Numbered from the stretch's first letter, positions 22,561-33,975 are shown. The stretch is 64,000 bases of DNA from Brachyhypopomus gauderio (GCF_052324685.1 NW_027506901.1:1218001-1282000); one strand, 5' to 3'. Notes: generated by a model not told the origin, from the letters alone. Made by a program: numbers and translations.

Positions 22561-23930
22561 GGAAGATACTCCGAGCACAGACCCTTAGGTCATACGGATT
22601 GGGCGTGGCTAACTTTTGAAAGTGATTTTTTTCTAACACAGAGAGGTCACGAGCATACATTTGGGGATGCTGAGGGGCCAAAATTTGACGTAGAGGTCCC
22701 AAAATCGGTCGAGGTCATCTCTGTGATGGCCCGATGGACCATCCCAAGTTGCAAGTCCGTAGCTCGAAGCGTTGGCGTATGGCAGCCATTAATCTATTGC
22801 GCTGTAGTCGTAGGCCTTAAGGTCAAACACAAATTTTCATACATTTGGGGCCCCTGAGGGGCCAAAATTTGACGTAGAGGTCCCAAAATCGGTCGAGGTC
22901 GTCTCTGTGATGGCCCGATGGACCATCCCAAGTTGCAAGTCCGTAGCTCGAAGCGTTGGCGTATGGCAGCCATTAATCTATTGCGCTGTAGTCGTAGGCC
23001 TTAAGGTCAAACCCAAATTTTCATACATTTGGGGCCCCTGAGGGGCCAAAATTTGACGTAGAGGTCCCAAAATCGGTCGAGGTCGTCTCTGTGATGGCCC
23101 GATGGACCATCCCAAGTTGCAAGTCCGTAGCTCGAAGCGTTGGCGTATGGCAGCCATTAATCTATTGCGCTGTAGTCGTAGGCCTTAAGGTCAAACCCAA
23201 ATTTTCATACATTTGGGGCCCCTGAGGGGCCAAAATTTGACGTAGAGGTCCCAAAATCGGTCGAGGTCGTCTCTGTGATGGCCCGATGGACCATCCCAAG
23301 TTGCAAGTCCGTAGCTCGAAGCGTTGGCGTATGGCAGCCATTAATCTATTGCGCTGTAGTCGTAGGCCTTAAGGTCAAACCCAAATTTTCATACATTTGG
23401 GGCCCCTGAGGGGCCAAAATTTGACGTAGAGGTCCCAAAATCGGTCGAGGTCGTCTCTGTGATGGCCCGATGGACCATCCCAAGTTGCAAGTCCGTAGCT
23501 CGAAGCGTTGGCGTATGGCAGCCATTAATCTATTGCGCTGTAGTCGTAGGCCTTAAGGTCAAACCCAAATTTTCATACATTTGGGGCCCCTGAGGGGCCA
23601 AAATTTGACGTAGAGGTCCCAAAATCGGTCGAGGTCGTCTCTGTGATGGCCCGATGGACCATCCCAAGTTGCAAGTCCGTAGCTCGAAGCGTTGGCGTAT
23701 GGCAGCCATTAATCTATTGCGCTGTAGTCGTAGGCCTTAAGGTCAAACCCAAATTTTCATACATTTGGGGCCCCTGAGGGGCCAAAATTTGACGTAGAGG
23801 TCCCAAAATCGGTCGAGGTCGTCTCTGTGATGGCCCGATGGACCATCCCAAGTTGCAAGTCCGTAGCTCGAAGCGTTGGCGTATGGCAGCCATTAATCTA
23901 TTGCGCTGTAGTCGTAGGCCTTAAGGACCC
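22561..23930. repeat. 184-bp satellite, third array, homogeneous
   Basis: catttgggg recurs at 22658, 22842, 23026, 23210, 23394, 23578 and 23762 with a constant 184-bp step and very few differences, the most recently amplified of the three arrays. Confidence 0.93.
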
Positions 23931-24553
23931 CATTCAAATAGATTGGAATTGGACGATTTGTACTTACCGATCCCAATTCCAATCTATTTGAATGGGACCC
24001 CATTCAAATAGATTGGAATTGTACGATTTGTACTTACCGATCCCAATTCCAATCTATTTGAATGGCATCCCAATTCCAATTTATTTGACTGATGGAAATA
24101 AATTGGAATTGGGATCCCATTCAAATAGATTGGAAGTGGGATCGGTAAGTACAAATTGTCCAATTCCAATTTATTTGAATGGGGTCCCATTGAAATAGAT
24201 TGGAATTGGGATCGGTAAGTACAAATTGTCCAATTCCAATTTATTTGAATGGGGTCCCATTGAAATAGATTGGAATTGGGATCGGTAAGTACAAATCGTC
24301 CAATTCCAATTTATTTGAATGGGGTCCCATTGAAATAGATTGGAATTGGGATCGGTAAGTACAAATTGTCCAATTCCAATTTATTTGAATGGCATCCCAA
24401 TTCCAACTTATTTAAGTGATGGAAATAAATTGGAATTGGGATCCCATTCAAATAGATTGGAATTGGGATCGGTAAGTACAAATCGTCCAATTCCAATTTA
24501 TTTGAATGGCATCCCAATTCCAATCTATTTAACACATGGAAATAAATTGGAAT
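23931..24553. repeat. hairpin repeat array 1
   Basis: Built of inverted pairs of the motif ccaattccaatttatttgaa (arms of about 20-23 bp) around a loop containing ggtaagtacaaat. Translations on either strand are repetitive artefacts. Confidence 0.92.
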
Positions 24554-25168
24554 TGGGATGCAGTAAAATGAGGTTATAAGTTATTTTACAAAACACTTAT
24601 TTTAAGCTTAAAAAACCATTTATCCATACTCCCCATGTCTGTCTGATGCAAACTGAGTGGTCAGAGTTTTGAAATTCCACTGTCCAATACCCCACTATTT
24701 TGATGACTTGAATAAATTGGAAGTGGGATCTCTATATCTCAGCTTCAGAATGACATAGCTTGAAAATTTCAACACTCAGCACTAAGTTTAGGTGTGCCTG
24801 ACTCACTGTGTGAGTTTGGAGAAGATTGCAGAAAGTCAAAATTTTGGCTCAAAAAAACTCTAAGGGGTTAGTGTGTGTGTTTTTTTGAAGCAAAATTTTG
24901 ACTTTCTGCAAACTTCACCAAACTCACACAGTGAGTTAGGAGGACTCAAACTTAGAGAGGAGTGGTAAAAGAATCGTGCTATCATATTCCAAAGCTGAGA
25001 TCTGGAGATCCCACTTCCAATTTATTCAAGTCATCAAAATAGTGGGGTTTTGGACACCACAGTCTGACAACTCTGAACACCCAGCTTGCATAAACCAGAC
25101 ATGGGGAGCATGGATAAATGGTTTTTGAAGTGTTTTAGTGATAAGAAAAAAAAACTTAGAAATCAATG
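24554..25168. repeat. 0.6-kb imperfect palindrome, copy 1
   Basis: Arms of roughly 290 bp, left from about 24575 and right ending about 25145. Matching landmarks: ccatttatccatactcccc against its reverse complement near 25103-25121, and gacttgaataaattggaagt against 25012-25031. Looks like a foldback unit. No gene. Confidence 0.85.
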
Positions 25169-27189
25169 TATTTGAATGGCATCCCAATTCCAATTTATTT
25201 GACTGATGGAAATAAATTGGAATTGGGATCCCATTCAAATAGATTGGAATTGGGATCGGTAAGTACAAATTGTCCAATTCCAATTTATTTGAATGGGGTC
25301 CCATTGAAATAGATTGGAATTGGGATCGGTAAGTACAAATTGTCCAATTCCAATTTATTTGAATGGGGTCCCATTGAAATAGATTGGAATTGGGATTGGT
25401 AAGTACAAATCGTCCAATTCCAATTTATTTGAATGGGGTCCCATTGAAATAGATTGGAATTGGGATCGGTAAGTACAAATTGTCCAATTCCAATTTATTT
25501 GAATGGCATCCCAATTCCAATTTATTTAAGTGATGGAAATAAATTGGAATTGGGATCCCATTCAAATAGATTGGAATTGGGATTGGTAAGTACAAATTGT
25601 CCAATTCCAATTTATTTGAATGGCATCCCAATTCCAATTTATTTAAGTGATGGAAATAAATTGGAATTGGGATCCCATTGAAATAGATTGGAATTGGGAT
25701 CGGTAAGTACAAATTGTCCAATTCCAATTTATTTGAAAGGGGTCCCATTGAAATAGATTGGAATTGGGATCGGTAAGTACAAATTGTCCAATTCCAATTT
25801 ATTTGAATGGGGTCCCATTGAAATAGATTGGAATTGGGATCGGTAAGTACAAATTGTCCAATTCCAATTTATTTGAATGGGGTCCCATTGAAATAGATTG
25901 GAATTGGGATTGGTAAGTACAAATCGTCCAATTCCAATTTATTTGAATGGGGTCCCATTGAAATAGATTGGAATTGGGATCGGTAAGTACAAATTGTCCA
26001 ATTCCAATTTATTTGAATGGCATCCCAATTCCAATTTATTTAAGTGATGGAAATAAATTGGAATTGGGATCCCATTGAAATAGATTGGAATTGGGATCGG
26101 TAAGTACAAATTGTCCAATTCCAATTTATTTGAATGGCATCCCAATTCCAATTTATTTAAGTGATGGAAATAAATTGGAATTGGGATCCCATTGAAATAG
26201 ATTGGAATTGGGATCGGTAAGTACAAATTGTCCAATTCCAATTTATTTGAAAGGGGTCCCATTGAAATAGATTGGAATTGGGATCGGTAAGTACAAATTG
26301 TCCAATTCCAATTTATTTGAATGGGGTCCCATTGAAATAGATTGGAATTGGGATCGGTAAGTACAAATTGTCCAATTCCAATTTATTTGAATGGGGTCCC
26401 ATTGAAATAGATTGGAATTGGGATTGGTAAGTACAAATCGTCCAATTCCAATTTATTTGAATGGGGTCCCATTGAAATAGATTGGAATTGGGATCGGTAA
26501 GTACAAATTGTCCAATTCCAATTTATTTGAATGGCATCCCAATTCCAATTTATTTAAGTGATGGAAATAAATTGGAATTGGGATCCCATTGAAATAGATT
26601 GGAATTGGGATCGGTAAGTACAAATTGTCCAATTCCAATTTATTTGAATGGCATCCCAATTCCAATTTATTTAAGTGATGGAAATAAATTGGAATTGGGA
26701 TCCCATTGAAATAGATTGGAATTGGGATCGGTAAGTACAAATTGTCCAATTCCAATTTATTTGAATGGGGTCCCATTGAAATAGATTGGAATTGGGATTG
26801 GTAAGTACAAATCGTCCAATTCCAATTTATTTGAATGGGGTCCCATTGAAATAGATTGGAATTGGGATCGGTAAGTACAAATTGTCCAATTCCAATTTAT
26901 TTGAATGGCATCCCAATTCCAATTTATTTAAGTGATGGAAATAAATTGGAATTGGGATCCCATTGAAATAGATTGGAATTGGGATCGGTAAGTACAAATT
27001 GTCCAATTCCAATTTATTTGAATGGCATCCCAATTCCAATTTATTTAAGTGATGGAAATAAATTGGAATTGGGATCCCATTGAAATAGATTGGAATTGGG
27101 ATCGGTAAGTACAAATTGTCCAATTCCAATTTATTTGAATGGCATCCCAATTCCAATTTATTTAAGTGATGGAAATAAATTGGAATTGG
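25169..27189. repeat. hairpin repeat array 2 with 514-bp higher-order period
   Basis: Same hairpin motif as array 1. The block recurs at about 25425, 25939 and 26453, an exact step of 514 bp. Confidence 0.92.
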
Positions 27190-27806
27190 GATGCAGTAAA
27201 ATGAGGTTATAAGTTATTTTACAAAACACTTATTTTAAGCTTAGAAAACCATTTATCCATACTCCCCATGTCTGTCTGATGCAAACTGAGTGGTCAGAGT
27301 TTTGAAATTCCACTGTCCAATACCCCACTATTTTGATGACTTGAATAAATTGGAAGTGGGATCTCTATATCTCAGCTTCAGAATGACCTAGCTTGAAAAT
27401 TTCAATGCTCAGCACTAAGTTTAGGTGTGCCTGACTCACTGTGTGAGTTTGGAGAAGATTGCAGAAAGTCAAAATTTTGGCTCAAAAAAACTCTAAGGGG
27501 TTAGTGTGTGAGTTTTTTTGGGGCAAAATTTTGACTTTCTGCAAACTTCACCAAACTCACACAGTGAGTTAGGAGGACTCAAACTTAGAGAGGAGTGGTA
27601 AAAGAATCGTGCTATCATATTCCAAAGCTGAGATCTGGAGATCCCACTTCCAATTTATTCAAGTCATCAAAATAGTGGGGTTTTGGACACCACAGTCTGA
27701 CAACTCTGAACACCCAGCTTGCATAAACCAGACATGGGGAGCATGGATAAATGGTTTTTGAAGTGTTTTAGTGATAAGAAAAAAAAACTTAGAAATCAAT
27801 GTATTT
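27190..27806. repeat. 0.6-kb imperfect palindrome, copy 2
   Basis: Near-identical to copy 1, with a handful of substitutions. Confidence 0.87.
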
Positions 27807-28982
27807 GAATGGCATCCCAATTCCAATTTATTTGACTGATGGAAATAAATTGGAATTGGGATCCCATTGAAATAGATTGGAATTGGGATCGGTAAGTACA
27901 AATTGTCCAATTCCAATTTATTTTAATGGCATCCCAATTCCAATTTATTTAAGTGATGGAAATAAATTGGAATTGGGATCCCATTGAAATAGATTGGAAT
28001 TGGGATTGGTAAGTACAAATTGTCCAATTCCAATTTATTTGAATGGCATCCCAATTCCAATTTATTTAAGTGATGGAAATAAATTGGAATTGGGATCCCA
28101 TTGAAATAGATTGGAATTGGGATCGGTAAGTACAAATTGTCCAATTCCAATTTATTTGAATGGGGTCCCATTGAAATAGATTGGAATTGGGATCGGTAAG
28201 TACAAATTGTCCAATTCCAATTTATTTGAATGGGGTCCCATTGAAATAGATTGGAATTGGGATTGGTAAGTACAAATCGTCCAATTCCAATTTATTTGAA
28301 TGGGGTCCCATTGAAATAGATTGGAATTGGGATCGGTAAGTACAAATTGTCCAATTCCAATTTATTTGAATGGCATCCCAATTCCAATTTATTTAAGTGA
28401 TGGAAATAAATTGGAATTGGGATCCCATTGAAATAGATTGGAATTGGGATCGGTAAGTACAAATTGTCCAATTCCAATTTATTTGAATGGCATCCCAATT
28501 CCAATTTATTTAACTGATGGAAATAAATTGGAATTGGGATCCCATTGAAATAGATTGGAATTGGGATCGGTAAGTACAAATTGTCCAATTCCAATTTATT
28601 TGAATGGGGTCCCATTGAAATAGATTGGAATTGGGATCAGTAAGTACAAATTGTCCAATTCCAATTTATTTGAATGGGGTCCCATTGAAATAGATTGGAA
28701 TTGGGATTGGTAAGTACAAATCGTCCAATTCCAATTTATTTGAATGGGGTCCCATTGAAATAGATTGGAATTGGGATCGGTAAGTACAAATTGTCCAATT
28801 CCAATTTATTTGAATGGCATCCCAATTCCAATTTATTTAAGTGATGGAAATAAATTGGAATTGGGATCCCATTGAAATAGATTGGAATTGGGATCGGTAA
28901 GTACAAATTGTCCAATTCCAATTTATTTGAATGGCATCCCAATTCCAATTTATTTAACTGATGGAAATAAATTGGAATTGGG
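27807..28982. repeat. hairpin repeat array 3
   Basis: Same family as arrays 1 and 2. Confidence 0.92.
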
Positions 28983-29592
28983 ATGCAGTAAAATGAGGTT
29001 ATAAGTTATTTTACAAAACACTTATTTTAAGCTTAGAAAACCATTTATCCATACTCCCCATGTCTGTCTGATGCAAACTGGGTGGTCAGAGTTTTGAAAT
29101 TCCACTGTCCAATACCCCACTATTTTGATGACTTGAATAAATTGGAAGTGGGATCGCCAGATCTCAGCCTTAGAATGACATAGCTTGAAAATTTCAACGC
29201 TCAGCACTAAGTTTAGGTGTGCCTGACTCACTGTGTGAGTTTGGAGAAGATTGCAGAAAGTCAAAATTTTGGCTCAAAAAAACTCTAAGGGGTTAGTGTG
29301 TGAGTTTTTTTGGGGCAAAATTTTGACTTTCTGCAAACTTCACCAAACTCACACAGTGAGTTAGGAGGACTCAAACTTAGAGAGGAGTGGTGAAAGAATT
29401 GTGCTATCATGTTCCAAAGCTGAGATCTGGAGATCCCACTTCCAATTTATTCAAGTCATCAAAATAGTGGGGTTTTGGACACCACAGTCTGACAACTCTG
29501 AACACCCAACTTGCATAAACCAGACATGGGGAGCATGGATAAATGATTTTTGAAGTGTTTTAGTGATAAGAAAAAAAACTTAGAAATCAATG
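28983..29592. repeat. 0.6-kb imperfect palindrome, copy 3
   Basis: As copies 1 and 2, slightly more diverged (for example gggatcgccagatctc in place of gggatctctatatctc). Confidence 0.87.
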
Positions 29593-30238
29593 TATTTGAA
29601 TGGCATCCCAATTCCAATTTATTTGACTGATGGAAATAAATTGGAATTGGGATCCCATTCAAATAGATTGGAATTGGGATCGGTAAGTACAAATCGTCCA
29701 ATTCCAATCTATTTGAATGGGGTCCCATTGAAATAGATTGGAATTGGGATCGGTAAGTACAAATCGTCCAATTCCAATTTATTTGAATGGGGTCCCATTG
29801 AAATAGATTGGAATTGGGATCGGTAAGTACAAATCGTCCAATTCCAATTTATTTGAATGGGGTCCCATTGAAATAGATTGGAATTGGGATCGGTAAGTAC
29901 AAATCGTCCAATTCCAATTTATTTGAATGGGGTCCCATTGAAATAGATTGGAATTGGGATCGGTAAGTACAAATCGTCCAATTCCAATTTATTTGAATGG
30001 GGTCCCATTCAAATAGATTGGAATTGGGATCGGTAAGTACAAATCGTCCAATTCCAATTTATTTGAATGGCATCCCAATTCCAATTTATTTGACTGATGG
30101 AAATAAATTGGAATTGGGATCCCATTCAAATAGATTGGAATTGGGATCGGTAAGTACAAATTGTCCAATTCCAATTTATTTGAATGGCATCCCAATTCCA
30201 ATTTATTTGACTGATGGAAATAAATTGGAATTGGGATG
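29593..30238. repeat. hairpin repeat array 4
   Basis: Same family. The monomer type with a loop ending aaatcgtcc dominates. Confidence 0.92.
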
Positions 30239-30765
30239 CGATAGAGTTTGGGTTAGTGGTGTAAAAATTCCGCTTGGCTTTCGGACTCGTGCTTACAGTA
30301 TGTTGCTCCAGTGCCCCCCCAGACCTCCCCTATGAAATTTCATGACCCTACGACCTCGGGAAAGTCACTTCCTGTTCCACTTCCTGGTTCATTTTTCGAC
30401 TTCCCGACCACCTACGGACACGAGCTTTTAGTATGTTGTTTGTGGTCCCAAATAGAACTCCCCTGCAAAGTTTTGAGCCGATCGGCCCATGGGAACACCT
30501 ACTTCCGGTCACGCCCACTTTTAGGGGCGGGGCTTAAATATGTTGTTTGAGGGGTCCCACACTACCCCCCTATCAAGTCTCGAGCCGATCGGCCCATGGG
30601 AACACCTACTTCCGGCCACGCCCACTTTTAGGGGGCGGGGCTTCAATATGTTGTTTAGGGGGTCCCACACTACCCCCCTATCAAGTTTCGGACCCCTACG
30701 ACATTCCTGAACTTGTACAAGCCCACCTGGGGTGGGTAGTGGCCAACATCCCAATTGCAATCTAT
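30239..30765 (-). repeat. inverted copy of the GC-rich block
   Basis: Reverse complement of the 18869-19512 / 19861-20340 family: aaagtcacttcctgttcc here against ggaacaggaagtgacttt there, plus two 107-bp type units. It gives the insertion its inverted-repeat architecture. Confidence 0.9.
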
Positions 30766-31990
30766 TTGAATAGGCATCCCATAATAGCTGAAATAGATTG
30801 GAAGTGGGATAGGTAATCACAAAACATCCCAATTGCAATCTATTTGAATAGGCATCCCATAATAATGGAAATAAATTGGAAGTGGGATTGGTAATCACAA
30901 AACATCCCAATAGCAATCTATTTGAATAGGCATCCCATAATAGCTGAAATAGATTGGAAGTGGGATAGGTAATCACAAAACATCCCAATAGCAATCTATT
31001 TGAATAGGCATCCCATAATAGTGGAAATAGATTGGAAGTGGGATCGGTAATCACAAAACATCCCAATTGCAATCTATTTGAATAGGCATCCCATAATAGC
31101 TGAAATAGATTGGAAGTGGGATAGGTAATCACAAAACATCCCAATTGCAATCTATTTGAATAGGCATCCCATAATAGCTGAAATAGATTGGAAGTGGGAT
31201 AGGTAATCACAAAACATCCCAATTGCAATCTATTTGAATAGGCATCCCATAATAGTGGAAATAGATTGGAAGTGGGATAGGTAATCACAAAACATCCCAA
31301 TTGCAATCTATTTGAATAGGCATCCCATAATAATGGAAATAAATTGGAAGTGGGATTGGTAATCACAAAACATCCCAATTGCAATCTATTTGAATAGGCA
31401 TCCCATAATAGCTGAAATAGATTGGAAGTGGGATAGGTAATCACAAAACATCCCAATTGCAATCTATTTGAATAGGCATCCCATAATAATGGAAATAAAT
31501 TGGAAGTGGGATAGGTAATCACAAAACATCCCAATTGCAATCTATTTGAATAGGCATCCCATAATAGTGGAAATAGATTGGAAGTGGGATCGGTAATCAC
31601 AAAACATCCCAATTGCAATCTATTTGAATAGGCATCCCATAATAGCTGAAATAGATTGGAAGTGGGATAGGTAATCACAAAACATCCCAATTGCAATCTA
31701 TTTGAATAGGCATCCCATAATAATGGAAATAAATTGGAAGTGGGATAGGTAATCACAAAACATCCCAATTGCAATCTATTTGAATAGGCATCCCATAATA
31801 GCTGAAATAGATTGGAAGTGGGATAGGTAATCACAAAACATCCCAATTGCAATCTATTTGAATAGGCATCCCATAATAGCTGAAATAGATTGGAAGTGGG
31901 ATCGGTAATCACAAAACATCCCATTTGCAATCTATTTGATGAGGCATCCCATAATAATCGGAAAAATAAATTGGAAGTGGGATGTTTTTT
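30745..31990. repeat. 78-bp tandem array (about 16 copies)
   Basis: ggtaatcacaaaacatccc recurs every 78 bp (for example 30812 and 30890). Because 78 is a multiple of three, one frame on the minus strand stays open for 469 codons (30521-31930); its translation is a 26-residue repeat and starts inside the unrelated GC block, so I do not call it a gene. Each unit holds an imperfect inverted pair of the caatctattt motif. Confidence 0.93.
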
Positions 31991-32268
31991 ACTTACCTAT
32001 CCCACTTCCAATTTATTTGGATGTGCTCCACACTGTGGCCGAACTGTGTATCGCTCAAAAAACGCCCGTTTTTCAATAATTTATTGCCGGCCTCATGGGG
32101 GCGCTAGAGGCGGGGGGACAACTCCCCTCGTCTTTGGGGGTCCCCCCCTCGAGGCCTGACCCATCCACCGACCCGGCAAAAATCTGGGGGCTTCGGCGCG
32201 CAGCCCCCCTTTGGGGCCGTCAATTGGCCACTTAATAGATTGGGATTGGGATGTTGCTGCGCTAACTA
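31991..32268. other. right end of the 13.8-kb insertion, GC-rich hairpins
   Basis: No gene. Two strong inverted repeats: GGGGGGAC/GTCCCCCC at about 32113-32152 and GGGGGCT/AGCCCCC at about 32185-32210. Ends with ttgggattgggatg, a variant of the inner repeat motif, then gctgcgctaacta. Confidence 0.65.
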
Positions 32269-32314
32269 GAGGAAGTCAAAGGAATTGATCTCGATTCTAC
32301 TCCTACACATTTGG

Positions 32315-32396
32315 GCTGCAATGGCCGAGAGGTTAAGGCGTTGGACTCGAAATCCAATGGGGTTTCCCCGCGCAGGTTCGACTCCTGCTTGCAGCG
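32315..32396 (+). tRNA. trnas-cga: tRNA-Ser(CGA)
   Basis: Unit 20. Consensus; anticodon 32348-32350. Only 46 bp of its native 5' flank remain between it and the 13.8-kb insertion. Confidence 0.92.
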
Positions 32397-32579
32397 TAGA
32401 GAAGAAAATGTTGTATCCCTTTTTGGATGTGTGGTAAAATAGAGTCTACTCTCCTCATGGTTGCCAGTTTTGAATATGCTTCTCATGCCATTTGTAAATG
32501 TGTGCTGTCAAACTGTTGCAGTCCAGTGGAAAGACTGTCTGGTCACTGGTTTCTCTGCCTTGTGCTTAAAAAGAAAGAA

Positions 32580-32651
32580 CTCCCCGTCGGGGAATCGAAC
32601 CCCGGTCTTCCGCGTGACAGGCGGAGATACTATCCACTATACTAACGAGGA
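32580..32651 (-). tRNA. trnad-guc: tRNA-Asp(GTC)
   Basis: Unit 20. Consensus. Confidence 0.92.
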
Positions 32652-32976
32652 CGTATGTCTTATCATGCAGTGATGCTGAGTGAGGTGACTTGCACCTGTA
32701 CCCTTGATTTTGAAAGTTGCATAAAAAAGATCTGCAATCAATAGATCAAACGCCACATCTCACTTTTGATTCACAGAATGCCACGCTTTTGAACACCTGA
32801 TCACCTGGAGTTGATACCAGCTTGAAGTTAACAGTGAGTAGACTCTTATGGAGATTCATGTATTTGAATTTACTTCTTAAGCCATTGGCAACTCAGAATC
32901 AATGACATCTGTGCACTCCTCCTTGAGCTTGAGGAAGTCAAAGGAATTGATCTCGATTCCACTCCTACACATTTGG

Positions 32977-33058
32977 GCTGCAATGGCCGAGAGGTTAAGG
33001 CATTGGACTCGAAATCTAATGGGGTTTCCCCACGCAGGTTCGACTCCTGCTTGCAGCG
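32977..33058 (+). tRNA. trnas-cga: tRNA-Ser(CGA), stem variant
   Basis: Unit 21. Anticodon 33010-33012; G26A, one anticodon-stem C to T (G-U), one G to A by the variable arm. Same form in units 37, 39 and 55. Confidence 0.83.
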
Positions 33059-33241
33059 TAGAGAAGAAAATGTTGTATCCCTTTTTGGATGTGTGGTAAA
33101 ATAGAGTCTACTCTCCTCATGCTTGCCAGTTTTGAATATGCTTCTCATGCCATTTGTAAATTTGTGCTGTCAAACTGTAGTAGTCCAGTGGAAAGACTGT
33201 CTGGTCACTGGTTTCTCTGCCTTGTGCTTAAAAAGAAAGAA

Positions 33242-33313
33242 CTCCCCGTCGGGGAATCGAACCCCGGTCTTCCGCGTGACAGGCGGAGATACTATCCACT
33301 ATACTAACGAGGA
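33242..33313 (-). tRNA. trnad-guc: tRNA-Asp(GTC)
   Basis: Unit 21. Consensus. Confidence 0.92.
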
Positions 33314-33638
33314 CATATGTCTTATCATGCAGTGATGCTGAGTGAGGTGACTTGCACCTGTACCCTTGATTTTGAAAGTTGCATAAGAAAGATCTGCAAT
33401 CAATAGATCAAACGCCACATCTCACTTTTGATTCACAGAATGCCACGCTTTTGAACACCTGATCACCTGGAGTTGATACCAGCTTGAAGTTAACAGTGAG
33501 TAGACTCTTATGGAGATTCATGTATTTGAATTTACTTCTTAAGCCATTGGCAACTCATAAGCAATCACATCTGTGCACTCCTCCTTGAGCTTGAGGAAGT
33601 CAAAGGAATTGATCTCGATTCTACTCCTACACATTTGG

Positions 33639-33720
33639 GCTGCAATGGCCGAGAGGTTAAGGCGTTGGACTCGAAATCCAATGGGGTTTCCCCGCGCAGG
33701 TTCGACTCCTGCTTGCAGCG
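33639..33720 (+). tRNA. trnas-cga: tRNA-Ser(CGA)
   Basis: Unit 22. Consensus; anticodon 33672-33674. Confidence 0.92.
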
Positions 33721-33903
33721 TAGAGAAGAAAATGTTGTATCCCTTTTTGGATGTGTGGTAAAATAGAGTCTACTCTCCTCATGGTTGCCAGTTTTGAATA
33801 TGCTTCTCATGCCATTTGTAAATTTGTGCTGTCAAACTGTAGCAGTCCAGTGGAAAGACTGTCTGGTCACTGGTTTCTCTGCCTTGTGCTTAAAAAGAAA
33901 GAA

Positions 33904-33975
33904 CTCCCCGTCGGGGAATCGAACCACGGTCTTCCGCGTGACAGGCGGAGATACTATCCACTATACTAACGAGGA
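33904..33975 (-). tRNA. trnad-guc: tRNA-Asp(GTC), T-stem mismatch
   Basis: Unit 22. G51 to T mismatches C63 in the T stem; B box unchanged. Same change in units 23, 27, 28, 32 and 40. Confidence 0.78.

Larger units (their letters stand above)
18433..32268. mobile_element. 13.8-kb satellite-built insertion of unknown family
   Basis: Interrupts unit 20 of the array; the uninterrupted paralog is at 42595-42597. The trinucleotide GAG of the empty site is present on both sides (18430-18432 and 32269-32271), compatible with a 3-bp target duplication. The outermost bases show weak inverted similarity: TAAGTAAACGTAG at the left against TAGTTAGCGCAG read inward from the right (about 9 of 12 with one gap). 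A subterminal segment at about 18869-18924 recurs inverted at about 30705-30760, followed on both sides by the GC-rich 107-bp repeat family. The interior is entirely satellite and palindromic repeats, with no credible gene. It looks like a large non-autonomous DNA element with foldback character. The family is not identified; a 3-bp duplication fits several superfamilies. Alternatively it is a satellite block moved in by other means. Confidence 0.7.

Noticed and set aside
23984-30335. ORFs giving PIPIPIY/NKLELG-type repeats on both strands
   Set aside because: Both strands give similar translations because the DNA is palindromic; this is satellite, not coding sequence.
30521-31930. 469-aa minus-strand ORF as a real repeat protein
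   Set aside because: It exists because the tandem unit is 78 bp, and it extends into the unrelated GC-rich repeat.
18433-32268. Helitron origin of the 13.8-kb insertion
   Set aside because: The left end does not start with TC, the site is not A|T, and GAG is duplicated; the CTAA near the right end is not at the junction.
18433-32268. Dada-type transposon, a family known to target snRNA and tRNA genes
   Set aside because: Dada inserts within the RNA gene with longer target duplications and encodes a transposase; here the site is outside the gene, the duplication is 3 bp and no transposase is seen.
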